46,029 nt of DNA. Source: Thermoplasmata archaeon (GTDB lineage Archaea; Thermoplasmatota; Thermoplasmata; Thermoplasmatales; Thermoplasmataceae). A model generated the notes under the pieces. The model ran no database searches, was not told the DNA's origin, and saw only the letters and a program-made list of their open reading frames with translations. This document shows, piece by piece, positions 16,437-25,290 of this stretch. The position numbers were made by a program, and so were the translations under genes. The DNA is taken from NCBI GenBank assembly GCA_021818675.1, contig JAKATR010000039.1, forward strand, positions 1-46,029. The letters are read 5' to 3'. How positions within the stretch are numbered: the first letter of the stretch is position 1; every line of letters starts with the position of its first letter.

Positions 16437-17646
16437 TATAACCAAGATCTCCAAGCTTTTTGAGAAGAATCTCCAGATGATCTGCATCCCTGAGGTTAAT
16501 GCTGAATGTTATGCTTTGATATCCTGGTGGCGTGTCATAACTGAGATTATCAACCTCAGCATGGAAAATGTTGCCTCCGGTTGATGATATTGTTGAGGTT
16601 ATGGCCTGCAGTGTGCCTGGACGGTCAGGAATTTTACATTCTATCCTGACAAGCCCCTTATCTTTCTCCATTGCTTTGTATATGATCTTTGATAGCAGGA
16701 GAAGATCAATATTTCCGCCTGATGCAACACCTACAGTCTTTTTTCCCTGGAGGTCTACCTTCTGTTCCATTATGGCAGCCAGTGGAGACGCTGCAGAAGG
16801 CTCCACCAGGATCTTATGGCGCTCCAGGAGCTTAAAAAGGGCATAAGCCATTGATTCATCAGATACCGTCACGAGTTGATCAACGTATTTCCTGATCATT
16901 TCAATATTCAGCGTTCCCGGATTCTGAACTGAAATACCATCTGCAATTGTGAATCCTTTGTTGCTTACTGTATATTCCCCTCTCTTAATCGTCTCAACCA
17001 CGGAATCACAGTTCTCCGATTGTACCCCAATAATTTTGATCTTCTTGTTCATTGATTTTACAGCCTTTGCTATGCCAGAAATCAGACCTCCTCCGCCCAC
17101 GGGAACTATTATATTTTCCACATCCGGATGCTTTTCAAGTATCTCGAGCCCAATGGTACCCTGCCCTGCAATTATCCATCTGTCGTTGAAGCCATCAATG
17201 AACGTCCTGCTTTCTATCTGTGCCAGACGTTTTGCCTCCTTAAAAGCCTCAGCATAAGAGTTTCCATATAAGATTACTTCAGCCCCGTAAGCCTTAACCG
17301 CATTTATTTTGGCACTTATTGTGTATGATGGCATAACAATTTTAGAGGATACTTTTGCTATGCGAGCAGCATAGGCGACTCCCTGTGCATGATTTCCCGC
17401 ACTACAGGCTATGACTCCATCTCTTTGTTCCCCCGGAGTTAGTTTTGAGATTTTGAATAAGGCTCCTCTTGTTTTAAATGATCCTGTTTTTTGAAAATTT
17501 TCCAGTTTAAAATAAATGGGAGCGCCATAAGCATTGGAAAATGTGGAAGAACATTCAACAGGGGTCGAAAAAATCTTTCCTTTGAGGTATTCCTGAGCCT
17601 CCATAATGTCTTCAATGGTAGGCTCCATTAGATTTTCGTCTGACAT
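16414..17646 (-). CDS. ilvA: Threonine ammonia-lyase with C-terminal ACT domain
   Basis: A 410-residue PLP enzyme converting threonine to 2-oxobutyrate and ammonia. The PLP lysine is K58 in KTGSFKTRGA, and the phosphate-binding glycine loop is VPVGGGGLISG near residues 180-190. A regulatory ACT domain fills about 330-410 (KGLVRIECKIPDRPGT onward). The length and single ACT domain resemble the shorter class (TdcB / archaeal type) rather than the two-ACT biosynthetic enzyme. Serine may also be a substrate. It could feed isoleucine synthesis or threonine catabolism; the CoA-linked genes nearby make catabolism plausible. Confidence 0.9.
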   Translation of the reverse strand: MSDENLMEPTIEDIMEAQEYLKGKIFSTPVECSSTFSNAYGAPIYFKLENFQKTGSFKTRGALFKISKLTPGEQRDGVIACSAGNHAQGVAYAARIAKVSSKIVMPSYTISAKINAVKAYGAEVILYGNSYAEAFKEAKRLAQIESRTFIDGFNDRWIIAGQGTIGLEILEKHPDVENIIVPVGGGGLISGIAKAVKSMNKKIKIIGVQSENCDSVVETIKRGEYTVSNKGFTIADGISVQNPGTLNIEMIRKYVDQLVTVSDESMAYALFKLLERHKILVEPSAASPLAAIMEQKVDLQGKKTVGVASGGNIDLLLLSKIIYKAMEKDKGLVRIECKIPDRPGTLQAITSTISSTGGNIFHAEVDNLSYDTPPGYQSITFSINLRDADHLEILLKKLGDLGYKFHISSM

Positions 17647-17786
17647 ATAACTATATCCTCTTCGTGAATATTAATCAATTTCCTATTTTTGATGCGCCTG
17701 AGAAAAATTTCTATTTGGATGATCATTGACTATTATCCGAAACTCTTTGAATGTTCTAATAATTAAAACATTGTCTGAAAGAAGAA

Positions 17787-18407
17787 TTAGATTATTAATT
17801 CCTTTTCAGTTATTTTTCGTATATCTGAAATAAGATCCCGTACATTCTCATTGAAAAGACGCATTTTTAACTTTTCCGATTCCACGAATTTTTCATCTTT
17901 TAAGGATTTCAAATTGATCATAACATTGAGCAAAACTGACTCAATGGCCGCATTGCTGAGATAACCTGCTGCAGCGGCATCTGTTATGGCGTTTTTATTT
18001 CCGATCTGACATAGTCTTTTGGATAATTCCATGGTTTTATAACAAAGCTGCGCTGTTTTCCACGGGACAGATATTGCTACTTTCATTGTTCTGTTAATTT
18101 CATTATCCCTGTGTCTTTTATTATCTTCACTATCTTTGGGAAGCTTCCTTGCATCCATCATTGCGTTGAAAGCCTTTTCATCATCATCCATCAATGATTC
18201 AAACTGGTTTGCGTAATTCAGTGCCTTCTGACTAAGCCTATCTATCTCATCCTGAACAGCCTCATAGTTCTTTTTTCCTCTTGTCAATGATGTAACCATT
18301 GAGCAGAGAGAACTTGAAATTACACCAACGAAAGCACTTGCCGATCCTCCGCCGGGCGCTGGTTTTGGCGATGCCAGATCCTCCATAAACGTGTTATAAT
18401 CTTTCAT
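17787..18407 (-). CDS. Formimidoyltetrahydrofolate cyclodeaminase
   Basis: A 206-residue cyclodeaminase, equivalent to the C-terminal half of animal FTCD. It converts 5-formimino-THF to 5,10-methenyl-THF and ammonia. The N-terminal signature SPKPAPGGGSASAF is at about residues 9-22, followed by an all-helical fold. The ATG at 18407 overlaps the upstream TGA as ATGA, so translation is coupled to the formimidoyltransferase. An upstream ATG at 18416 would overlap more and is less likely. The pair completes the last steps of histidine degradation through formiminoglutamate, or an equivalent one-carbon entry route. Confidence 0.9.
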   Translation of the reverse strand: MKDYNTFMEDLASPKPAPGGGSASAFVGVISSSLCSMVTSLTRGKKNYEAVQDEIDRLSQKALNYANQFESLMDDDEKAFNAMMDARKLPKDSEDNKRHRDNEINRTMKVAISVPWKTAQLCYKTMELSKRLCQIGNKNAITDAAAAGYLSNAAIESVLLNVMINLKSLKDEKFVESEKLKMRLFNENVRDLISDIRKITEKELII

Positions 18408-19303
18408 TGATCCCATACCTTCTTTTCAAATATCTGGTTACTCTTGAATCCGTTGAGTCTTAGATAATACTTTGCACTTTCAATAATGGCATCCATTGGA
18501 GTGAGCCCTACTATTTCAGATTCTGCTATCTCAAATCCAAATCTTTGTGATTCCATCCTTACCAGCTCATACGCTCTGTAAATTGGTGTCTTTTTGTAAT
18601 TGGTGAGATTCATTGATATCTGAACCATTTTTTTGTCTTCAAGGTAAAATGCAAGCGCCTTAACAAATGTTAGACCCCCATCCTTCGCTCTAAGTGCCTT
18701 TGCGATCTTCTTTCCGGATTCTATATCCTGAGTCCTGAGATTTACGTTATAAGCAATTAGGAAATCTCTTGCTCCTATTATTGAGGCACCTGCGGTACCA
18801 ACTTCCTGTGGCCCAAAATCAGGCTTCCACTGCTCTTTATGAATTTCGTTCCTGATCTGTTCGTACTGAAAATTTTTATTTCTTATGTTTTCAAGACTCT
18901 TCCTCCATTCTATTTTTGCAGCTTCACCATATAAATAAACAGGAATTCCAAGCTCATTTGCTACCCTGGCTCCAAGCTCATTTGCCAGATCAACACATTT
19001 CTTAATATCCACGCCTGATACAGGTATGAAAGGAATCACGTCTGATGCCCCAAATCTTGGATGCTCTCCCCTGTGATTTTCTAGATTAATTAAACGCGAT
19101 GCCTCCCTGATTCCTCTGAATGCGCCCTCCACAACAATATCCTCACTTCCAATAAAGGATATTACGCACCTGTTGTGATTGGCATCTTTTTCCTGATCAA
19201 GAAGCTTTATTCCTTTTACTGATAGAATTGCGTCTATGATCTTTGAAATCACTTCATCATTTTGGCCCTCGCTGAAATTTGGTACACATTCAACTATACC
19301 CAT
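18404..19303 (-). CDS. ftcD: Glutamate formimidoyltransferase
   Basis: A 299-residue enzyme that transfers the formimino group from N-formimino-glutamate to tetrahydrofolate. The N-terminus MGIVECVPNFSEG, with the following DANHNRCVISFIG segment and HPRFGASDVIPFIP near residues 80-93, is typical of FtcD. The start ATG has no Shine-Dalgarno, suggesting a leaderless message. A perfect 15-bp palindrome lies about 30 nt upstream. The cyclodeaminase follows with an ATGA overlap. No hutH/U/I genes are in this window. Confidence 0.92.
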   Translation of the reverse strand: MGIVECVPNFSEGQNDEVISKIIDAILSVKGIKLLDQEKDANHNRCVISFIGSEDIVVEGAFRGIREASRLINLENHRGEHPRFGASDVIPFIPVSGVDIKKCVDLANELGARVANELGIPVYLYGEAAKIEWRKSLENIRNKNFQYEQIRNEIHKEQWKPDFGPQEVGTAGASIIGARDFLIAYNVNLRTQDIESGKKIAKALRAKDGGLTFVKALAFYLEDKKMVQISMNLTNYKKTPIYRAYELVRMESQRFGFEIAESEIVGLTPMDAIIESAKYYLRLNGFKSNQIFEKKVWDQ

Positions 19304-19332
19304 GAGCTTGTATATTATTCAAAGATAAAGCC

Positions 19333-19347
19333 CTAATCATTGATTAG
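19333..19347. promoter_or_regulatory. Palindrome upstream of ftcD
   Basis: CTAATCATTGATTAG is a perfect palindrome (7-bp arms, 1-nt centre) 30-44 nt before the ftcD start, just outside the expected TATA box, in the region shared with the divergent RNR gene. Candidate operator; the binding protein is unknown. Confidence 0.4.
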
Positions 19348-19402
19348 TTATGGGTATCTGCATTATTTATGAATATTTTCTAACTCATAAAAATACTATG
19401 TA

Positions 19403-19437
19403 AACAGGTCTGATAACATAAAATTAACAGGTTTGAT
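19403..19437. promoter_or_regulatory. Direct repeats upstream of the RNR promoter
   Basis: AACAGGTCTGAT (19403-19414) and AACAGGTTTGAT (19426-19437) are 11/12 identical and spaced 23 nt, about two helical turns. They end directly before an AT-rich TATA candidate, AAATATTAAAATA (19439-19451). The arrangement suits a regulator binding one face of the DNA upstream of the RNR gene. Confidence 0.4.
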
Positions 19438-19496
19438 GTAAATATTAAAATACACCCAATTACTAAACATGTTTACCGAGATTATTGGTGAGAATA

Positions 19497-21815
19497 TTGA
19501 TTACAAGAATGATAAAAAGAGATGGAAAAGAGGTTTCATTCGAACCGGACAAAATTACAAGGGCAATTTACAAGGCAATGTTGTCTGTCAAAATAGGAAG
19601 CATGAAAGATGCTGAGCTTCTAACTCAAAAGGTTGTTGCTTCACTTTCAAATGATTTTACCATGCCAACTGTTGAGCAGATTCAGGACAGGGTTGAAAAT
19701 ATTTTAATGAGCACGGAGATAGATGGAAGAAAATTCAGTGAAGTTGCCAAGTCCTACATACTTTACAGGGAGAGAAGGAGAACAATAAGGCTTGAAAAGG
19801 AAAGGATGGGAGTAAAGGATGATCTCAAGCTTTCACTGAATGCCATAAAGGTGCTTGAATCCAGATATCTGATCAAGGATCAGGAGGGTAAGATTATAGA
19901 AACTCCTGGTCAGATGTTCAGGAGGGTTGCCGAACACGTTGGTATCATTGATGCAGTATACGATTATATATCATATGAAAAAACAGGGAAATTACCAGAA
20001 GGAGCCACAAAACTTTCTTCCATTTCAGAAACCCAGCTATCCGTATTGAAATCTTCATTTTCCAAACTCGCTGAGGAGAAGGGAATAAAGGGCTCGTTTG
20101 AAGAGTTCCTCGATTTTCTGTATACCAAGGGAACTGTTGCCCCTAAGACAATTGATGAATTTGAGGAAATGATGACCAGTCTGGAATATGTTCCCAATTC
20201 CCCGACTCTTATGAATGCAGGTGCACCGCTGGGTCAGCTCTCTGCTTGCTTTGTGTTGCCTGTGGGTGATAGTATTCCCGAAATCTTTGAGGCAGTAAAA
20301 TACACCGCAGAAATACATAAATCAGGTGGCGGTACCGGTTTTTCATTCTCGAGATTGAGATGCAAGGATGACATAGTTGGATCAACAAAGGGAGTGGCCT
20401 CGGGTCCAGTTTCATTCATGAAAATTTTCGATACAACCACGGAAGTCATAAAGCAGGGTGGAAAGAGAAGAGGAGCAAATATGGGGATATTGAGGTACGA
20501 TCATCCTGATATAATGGATTTCGTAATGAGCAAAGATTCAGAAAATTCCCAGTTAAGAAACTTCAATATTTCAGTTGGCCTGGATGAGGTTTTCTTTGAA
20601 AAACTTGATAAAGATGACTATATCGAACTGAAGAACCCGCACAGTGGGAAGACAGTAAGAAGAATGAAGGCTTCTGCACTCTGGGACGCCATCGTGGCCC
20701 AGGCATGGAAGACTGCAGATCCCGGTTTGATATTCCTTGATGAAATAAACAAGAAGAATACGGTTAAACACCTTGGCGATATTGAGGCTACAAACCCTTG
20801 CGGCGAACAACCGCTAATGCCCTATGAATCATGTAACCTTGGCTCAATAAATCTTGCCAGGTTTGTTGAAAAAGGAAAACTGAATTTTGACAAGCTTAGG
20901 AAGGTTATCAAGCTCTCTGTGAGATTTCTAGACAATGTAGTTGATGCGAACAATTTCCCCGTGGATAAAATCGAGATCATGACAAGAAAGACCAGGAAGA
21001 TCGGATTGGGGTATATGGGATTCGCCGACATGCTAATAAAACTGAAAATAGCCTACAATAGTGGAGAAGCACTTGATATCGGTGAAAGAGTGATGGAATT
21101 CCTTCAAAATGAGTCCCATGATGAATCGGAAAGATTGGCTAACGAAAGAGGCGTCTTCCCGGGATGGGCAGGATCATATTGGGAAAGCGTTGGGAGAAAG
21201 ATGAGAAACTCCACGACAACCACAATTGCCCCAACGGGGACCATATCAATAATTGCGAACTGTTCATCATCCATTGAGCCCATATTTGCCATAGCGTTCA
21301 TGCGGCATGTTTTGAACGGACAGGAGCTCATTGAAATGAATCCTCTCTTCGAAGAAACACTTCATGACTATGACCTTTATTCCAAAGGGTTAATGGAGCA
21401 GGTTGCAAGAACTGGGAATCTTAAAGGTACTGATCTTCCCGATGAAATTAAGAAGATATTTGTAACAGCACAGGAAATAGATCCTGAATGGCATGTTCTT
21501 ATGCAGGCAACTTTCCAGAGATTCTGTGATTCGGGGGTCTCAAAAACCATTAATCTTCCCTCAACGGCAACACAGGAGGATATTGCTAAAGCATACCGTA
21601 TGGCCAAAGATCTTCATTGCAAGGGGATTACCGTTTACAGAGATCACAGCAAGAGTGAACAGGTTCTCTACGCAGGTTCTGAAGAACCGGTAAAAGAGGA
21701 AAAGATACCGGCTCCACTGGAATCATTGCCATCTGAGGATACTCTGCCCGAAGAGTTCATAAAACTGGAAGCAACGTTTGACCCAGCGTGTCCTGACGGA
21801 AAGTGCGATCTCTGA
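19497..21815 (+). CDS. nrdJ: Adenosylcobalamin-dependent (class II) ribonucleoside-diphosphate reductase
   Basis: A 772-residue ribonucleotide reductase making deoxyribonucleotides. It has an N-terminal ATP-cone (about 5-95; [17 protein letters not shown], quoted in part), the barrel with LSACFVLPV near residue 250 holding the first redox cysteine, the finger-loop NPCGEQ near residue 436 with the thiyl cysteine, and the C-terminal shuttle CPDGKC. The whole catalytic domain is on one chain with no NrdB or activase gene nearby, as in class II. Start: TTG at 19497 has GGTGAG 4 nt upstream, the same spacing as at other starts here. An ATG at 19509 is the alternative, and the in-frame GTG at 19488 lies inside the ribosome site. 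The cobalamin adenosyltransferase at 12.3 kb supplies the cofactor. Confidence 0.94.
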   Translation: MITRMIKRDGKEVSFEPDKITRAIYKAMLSVKIGSMKDAELLTQKVVASLSNDFTMPTVEQIQDRVENILMSTEIDGRKFSEVAKSYILYRERRRTIRLEKERMGVKDDLKLSLNAIKVLESRYLIKDQEGKIIETPGQMFRRVAEHVGIIDAVYDYISYEKTGKLPEGATKLSSISETQLSVLKSSFSKLAEEKGIKGSFEEFLDFLYTKGTVAPKTIDEFEEMMTSLEYVPNSPTLMNAGAPLGQLSACFVLPVGDSIPEIFEAVKYTAEIHKSGGGTGFSFSRLRCKDDIVGSTKGVASGPVSFMKIFDTTTEVIKQGGKRRGANMGILRYDHPDIMDFVMSKDSENSQLRNFNISVGLDEVFFEKLDKDDYIELKNPHSGKTVRRMKASALWDAIVAQAWKTADPGLIFLDEINKKNTVKHLGDIEATNPCGEQPLMPYESCNLGSINLARFVEKGKLNFDKLRKVIKLSVRFLDNVVDANNFPVDKIEIMTRKTRKIGLGYMGFADMLIKLKIAYNSGEALDIGERVMEFLQNESHDESERLANERGVFPGWAGSYWESVGRKMRNSTTTTIAPTGTISIIANCSSSIEPIFAIAFMRHVLNGQELIEMNPLFEETLHDYDLYSKGLMEQVARTGNLKGTDLPDEIKKIFVTAQEIDPEWHVLMQATFQRFCDSGVSKTINLPSTATQEDIAKAYRMAKDLHCKGITVYRDHSKSEQVLYAGSEEPVKEEKIPAPLESLPSEDTLPEEFIKLEATFDPACPDGKCDL

Positions 21816-21816
21816 T

Positions 21817-22128
21817 ATGGGGGACGATGAAATTAGAGAGGAGGGTTTGTCCAGAATGCTTCTCTCCGAATCTCAAATTTTTTTTAAAAAGGATCCGTTG
21901 CGGCACATTCTCAGCTATTCACTGGCCAGAGATAATAGGTTTTTGGAATCTGGAGTTTTTCTGAAACCCAAATACGTCCATGAGTTTCTCGATATGCTGG
22001 AAAAAGAAGTTTTAGCCAGATTTCCAATTGCGAAAATTGATTTTAGCCAGTTTGAGAGCTCCTTCTATAATGATTTTTTTGTGGAGATAAGAAAAATAGC
22101 TATAAATTTGCTCAGTAAAATAAATTAA
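21817..22128 (+). CDS. Small hypothetical protein downstream of RNR, 103 aa
   Basis: A 103-residue soluble protein, predicted mostly helical and acidic at the N-terminus (MGDDEIREEG), with an aromatic-rich middle. No family recognised and no cysteine motif. The ATG follows the RNR stop by a single nucleotide, so it is translated from the RNR mRNA. The frame is open further upstream inside nrdJ but that part is a shadow. The tight linkage suggests an RNR-related function, unproven. Confidence 0.6.
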   Translation: MGDDEIREEGLSRMLLSESQIFFKKDPLRHILSYSLARDNRFLESGVFLKPKYVHEFLDMLEKEVLARFPIAKIDFSQFESSFYNDFFVEIRKIAINLLSKIN

Positions 22129-22130
22129 CT

Positions 22131-22152
22131 CTCTAAATATATCTATTTAGAG
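22131..22152. promoter_or_regulatory. Perfect inverted repeat in the 22.1-kb gene gap
   Basis: CTCTAAATA (22131-22139) and TATTTAGAG (22144-22152) are perfect 9-bp arms around TATC, starting 2 nt after the upstream stop and ending 2 nt before the TTG of the next gene. It could be an RNA hairpin controlling readthrough or translation, or a DNA operator: its AT-rich core also resembles a TATA box. Confidence 0.45.
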
Positions 22153-22154
22153 AA

Positions 22155-22646
22155 TTGACACTAGAAGAGCTTGTAGATAAAGAGATAATGGTAGAATTAA
22201 ATAGTCTTGGCATCAAGAGGATAGGAACTCTGGACAGCTTCGGCGATAACGGCATAGTTTTAAAAAAAGGAGATGAAAAATATTTTATTCCATGGCGTTC
22301 CATACTGACATTGAGATTAAAAAAAGAGGGGGATGAAGAATTCAACCCACATCTGGAGATCGATGATGCAGATAAGGAAAGCTTCTTTGGAAGCATCTTT
22401 TTCATCATATCAATAACAATTATGTCGGCACTGGTAACCTTTATAATTTATGCAAGTTTTATAAATTCATCCAATCTTGGGATTCCGAAAACAATAGCTT
22501 CAGCCATTGGTGGTCCATTCATAATTGTTGGATTCTTTGGAACTTTTGTTTCCTTTCTTATTGGAAAGACAAAGCTTGCCCTGCTTATGATCATAATTAT
22601 TTTTGTGGGCGCCCTTTTATACATAGTATATTTTGGCGTTTTATAG
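22155..22646 (+). CDS. Membrane protein with N-terminal LSm/SH3-like domain
   Basis: A 163-residue protein. Residues 1-60 read as a five-strand LSm-like (small beta-barrel) domain: a short helix, VDKEIMVELNSLG, IKRIGTLDSFGDNGIVLKKG and IPWRSILTLRLKK, closely following the Sm pattern of a G-x-L-x-x-x-D-x-x-G-I-V-L core ending in a final IPWxxI strand. This is pattern recognition, not a database match. About 75-160 contain three hydrophobic segments, so the domain is membrane-tethered and faces the cytoplasm. The start TTG keeps the first strand intact; the next ATG (22188) would remove part of it. It follows the RNR gene pair after a hairpin. Confidence 0.6.
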   Translation: MTLEELVDKEIMVELNSLGIKRIGTLDSFGDNGIVLKKGDEKYFIPWRSILTLRLKKEGDEEFNPHLEIDDADKESFFGSIFFIISITIMSALVTFIIYASFINSSNLGIPKTIASAIGGPFIIVGFFGTFVSFLIGKTKLALLMIIIIFVGALLYIVYFGVL

Positions 22647-22876
22647 ATAGACCTATTTTTGTAAGTTTACTTCATAATTCCTCCCAGGCATATGATTCTA
22701 TAACTGGCATTCAATGTGTTAATTCATATTTGTATCACCAAGGTATTGAACATTGGAATTACAGAAACCTTTTAGCGGAATATGGGACGATGCGTCTTTA
22801 GTTTTATGAAAAGCTTATTAATCCAGTGATTTAAAGTGTAAATGCCTCATAAATTGCGATTTTGTCATGGAGTGAG

Positions 22877-22892
22877 AAAATTAATTATGTAA
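22877..22892 (+). promoter_or_regulatory. TATA-like region of tRNA-Leu
   Basis: AAAATTAATTATGTAA lies 22-37 nt before the tRNA, covering the normal TATA position. The 230 bp upstream of it contain nothing I could recognise. Confidence 0.4.
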
Positions 22893-22913
22893 TGGGCAAT
22901 CACGACCTTAGAA

Positions 22914-22998
22914 GCAGGGGTTGTCGAGATTGGTCAAAGGCGCCAGATTGAGGGTCTGGTTCCGTAGGGATACGCGGGTTCAAATCCCGTCCCCTGCA
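22914..22998 (+). tRNA. tRNA-Leu (anticodon GAG)
   Basis: An 85-nt class II tRNA. Acceptor stem GCAGGGG/CCCCTGC with discriminator A, anticodon stem CCAGA/TCTGG with loop TTGAGGG (anticodon GAG), a long variable arm (TTCCGTAGGGATACG region) and a T-arm with TTCAAAT loop. No intron and no encoded CCA. Confidence 0.96.
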
Positions 22999-23022
22999 TA
23001 GTTCTCCCACAAATTTTTTTGG

Positions 23023-24198
23023 TCATAGAAAATCAAGAGCCTCTTTCATATCCTCTATGAGATCTTCTGCATCTTCTATTCCACATGAAAATCTTACCAG
23101 CCCATCGTTAATTCCAATTTTTTCCCTTTGTGCCTTCGGCATTGATGAATGTGATGTGTCGATGGGAAGCGTTGCCAGCGACTCAACCCCGCCCAGACTT
23201 GGAGCAGGTGTTATATATCTCAACTTGCCCAGAAACTTTCTTGCCTGATCAACGCCACCCTTAATTTCAAAAGACAGCATTCCTCCATAGCCCTTCAGAT
23301 TCCTTTTAGCAATTTTATGATATGGACTGGAATCAAGACCGGGATAAAAGACGCTCTCAACCTTTCCATTTTCTTCCAGAAATTTTGAAATTTTCATGGC
23401 GTTTTCATTTTGTCTTTCCACCCTCAGACCTATTGTCTTCATTCCTCTGGAAATAATGTAAGCCTGTGTTGGATCCAGAACTGGCCCAAGGTTCTTCCTC
23501 ATATCAAATATAGCACCGGGATCATCATTTGTTCCAAGGAACCCGCAGATCGCATCAGAATGCCCGGAGATATATTTTGTTCCGCTGTGAACTACATAAT
23601 CAGCCCCAAGAGCAAGAGGGTTTTGATTTACCGGGGATGCAAATGTTGCATCGATTGCCAGTTCAGTATCTGTGTCCTTGCATAAGGATCCCAGAAGTTG
23701 AATATCTGTGACCATATCCGTTGGATTTGTAATAGATTCCGCATAAATCATGTCATAATCAGACGCCTTGAAAGAGCCCTCGTTAAGAGTGTTGGTATCC
23801 ATAAATGTTACATCAATTCCACTCTCCATAAGCTTGTTGAGGAAGTATGAGTATGTTTGTCCATATAGCTCTGAAGCTGATAGAAGCTTCATCCCCCTTT
23901 TCAATTTTGACATTGCGAGACAGGAAATTGCAGACATCCCTGACGAAAACGAAATCCCAAATTCAGCACCTTCAATTGCGGCATATTTTTGTTCCAGTGA
24001 GTTGACAGTGGGGTTTCCCCATCTCGAGTAAATGTATGGCTTGCCCGTGGATGGATCATTTATTGCTCCGCTTTCATAGTTCGGATAGATAAATGTGGCA
24101 TTTTGAAAAATAGGGGTAACGACGTTTCCAAACTCTTTTATTTTAAGTTCCCCGGCTGACACTGCTCTTGTGTTTATTCCACCATTCTTTTCTACCAT
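23023..24198 (-). CDS. Cystathionine gamma-lyase/synthase family PLP enzyme
   Basis: A 391-residue gamma-family PLP enzyme of methionine/cysteine metabolism (cystathionine gamma-synthase or -lyase, methionine gamma-lyase, or O-acylhomoserine sulfhydrylase). The PLP lysine is K208 in HSGTKYISGH. Other conserved points are YSRWGNPT near residue 57, SSGMSAI near 85 and ATLPIDTSHSSMP toward the C-terminus. Sequence alone does not settle the reaction. The ATG at 24198 gives the family N-terminus (INTRAVSAGE); a GTG 30 nt further upstream is less convincing. No sulfhydrylase-partner genes lie adjacent. Confidence 0.87.
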   Translation of the reverse strand: MVEKNGGINTRAVSAGELKIKEFGNVVTPIFQNATFIYPNYESGAINDPSTGKPYIYSRWGNPTVNSLEQKYAAIEGAEFGISFSSGMSAISCLAMSKLKRGMKLLSASELYGQTYSYFLNKLMESGIDVTFMDTNTLNEGSFKASDYDMIYAESITNPTDMVTDIQLLGSLCKDTDTELAIDATFASPVNQNPLALGADYVVHSGTKYISGHSDAICGFLGTNDDPGAIFDMRKNLGPVLDPTQAYIISRGMKTIGLRVERQNENAMKISKFLEENGKVESVFYPGLDSSPYHKIAKRNLKGYGGMLSFEIKGGVDQARKFLGKLRYITPAPSLGGVESLATLPIDTSHSSMPKAQREKIGINDGLVRFSCGIEDAEDLIEDMKEALDFL

Positions 24199-24335
24199 AG
24201 AAATGAATTCAATGCTGCTGAATAACACTTTCTAGAAAATTACCATTAAAATCGCAGGGGAGATTTTATAACCCTTACGAAACCTTCGTTTCCACATATT
24301 TTCGAGTTTGAAATCAGAGAAACAAAGCATTCCCC

Positions 24336-24956
24336 TCATTGAAGCGAACCAATGCTCTTCTTTATACCTGCCATTGCGCATTCCAGCACCTTGTTTCTGG
24401 GAAGACTGGCATCACATATTTGGTAGCTCTTTGATAAAATCTTATGATCAATAGCTATTCTATATGCATCATAAACTGAATGGAGATATTCTTCGTTTTC
24501 GAACATTTCGTATTGGTGGTTTCCCATCTTCCTCTGCATAAATTCCTTTGGATCAAGATCAAGGTATATTGTGAGGTCTGGCACCAACCTCACGATACTC
24601 AGAACGTTTTCCATCCATTTTATCCATGATTTGTTATCTTCAAAATTATTCCTGAGCAGCGTTCCCTGATATGCAAATGTAGAAAGTGAGTAGCGATCGC
24701 ATATAACAATGTTGCCCATATCCAATTGTCTCCTTATTTCATTGGAGTGTTCAATTCTGTCTTTGAGAAATAGAGATAACAGCAAAAGAGGTTCATCCCG
24801 ACCAGCCCTGTCAAGAATTTCCTTATTGACCGTGAATTTATCTGTGGGCTCATACGTTCTATATACCCTGTAATCGTAAGAAGAGAGGGATTTCTCAATT
24901 GAGCTGGCTAAAGTACTCTTCCCCGATCCATCTATTCCCTCTATGGCGATGAACAT
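24336..24956 (-). CDS. tmk: Thymidylate kinase
   Basis: A 206-residue kinase phosphorylating dTMP to dTDP. The P-loop GIDGSGKST is at residues 7-15, the DRYSLSTFAYQG (DRX) motif near 91-102, and a lid region follows (PKEFMQRKMGNHQYE). The length matches the family. A TATA-like ATATTATTTTATGG lies on the minus strand upstream of the ATG. It is a single gene, upstream of the PLP enzyme on the same strand with a 137-nt gap. Confidence 0.92.
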   Translation of the reverse strand: MFIAIEGIDGSGKSTLASSIEKSLSSYDYRVYRTYEPTDKFTVNKEILDRAGRDEPLLLLSLFLKDRIEHSNEIRRQLDMGNIVICDRYSLSTFAYQGTLLRNNFEDNKSWIKWMENVLSIVRLVPDLTIYLDLDPKEFMQRKMGNHQYEMFENEEYLHSVYDAYRIAIDHKILSKSYQICDASLPRNKVLECAMAGIKKSIGSLQ

Positions 24957-25290
24957 GATTAATTGGAGAGATAGAACACCATAAAATAATATTCTATAGT
25001 ATGACTCTATGACAAAATGCGATATTCGTTTAGCACCCTAACATCGCCTATAGTTCCAATATACTTCTTCAAAAAACACACGCCACGTGATGGTAAAGGC
25101 CACTTATGTCCAAGGGCCGTATAGTACTGTTAATCTTCAGTAAATTAATCTAAAAGTATTGTCATTAACAAGGGAAAAATAATTAGTTTACACCTATTTT
25201 ACACAACATATGTTATTCTATATATCATATATATACTATTAAGAAAATCTATAAGTATTGACTGGAATTTTATAGTTGATGGTGACATCA
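24957..25290. other. Divergent promoter region between tmk and the MFS gene
   Basis: 334 bp without a gene. It contains a strongly AT-rich tract (25212-25245, with repeated TATATA elements) that probably holds the MFS promoter, and the tmk promoter at the other side. A GGCC-rich patch (25099-25122) stands out in composition. No RNA gene or repeat recognised. Confidence 0.45.
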
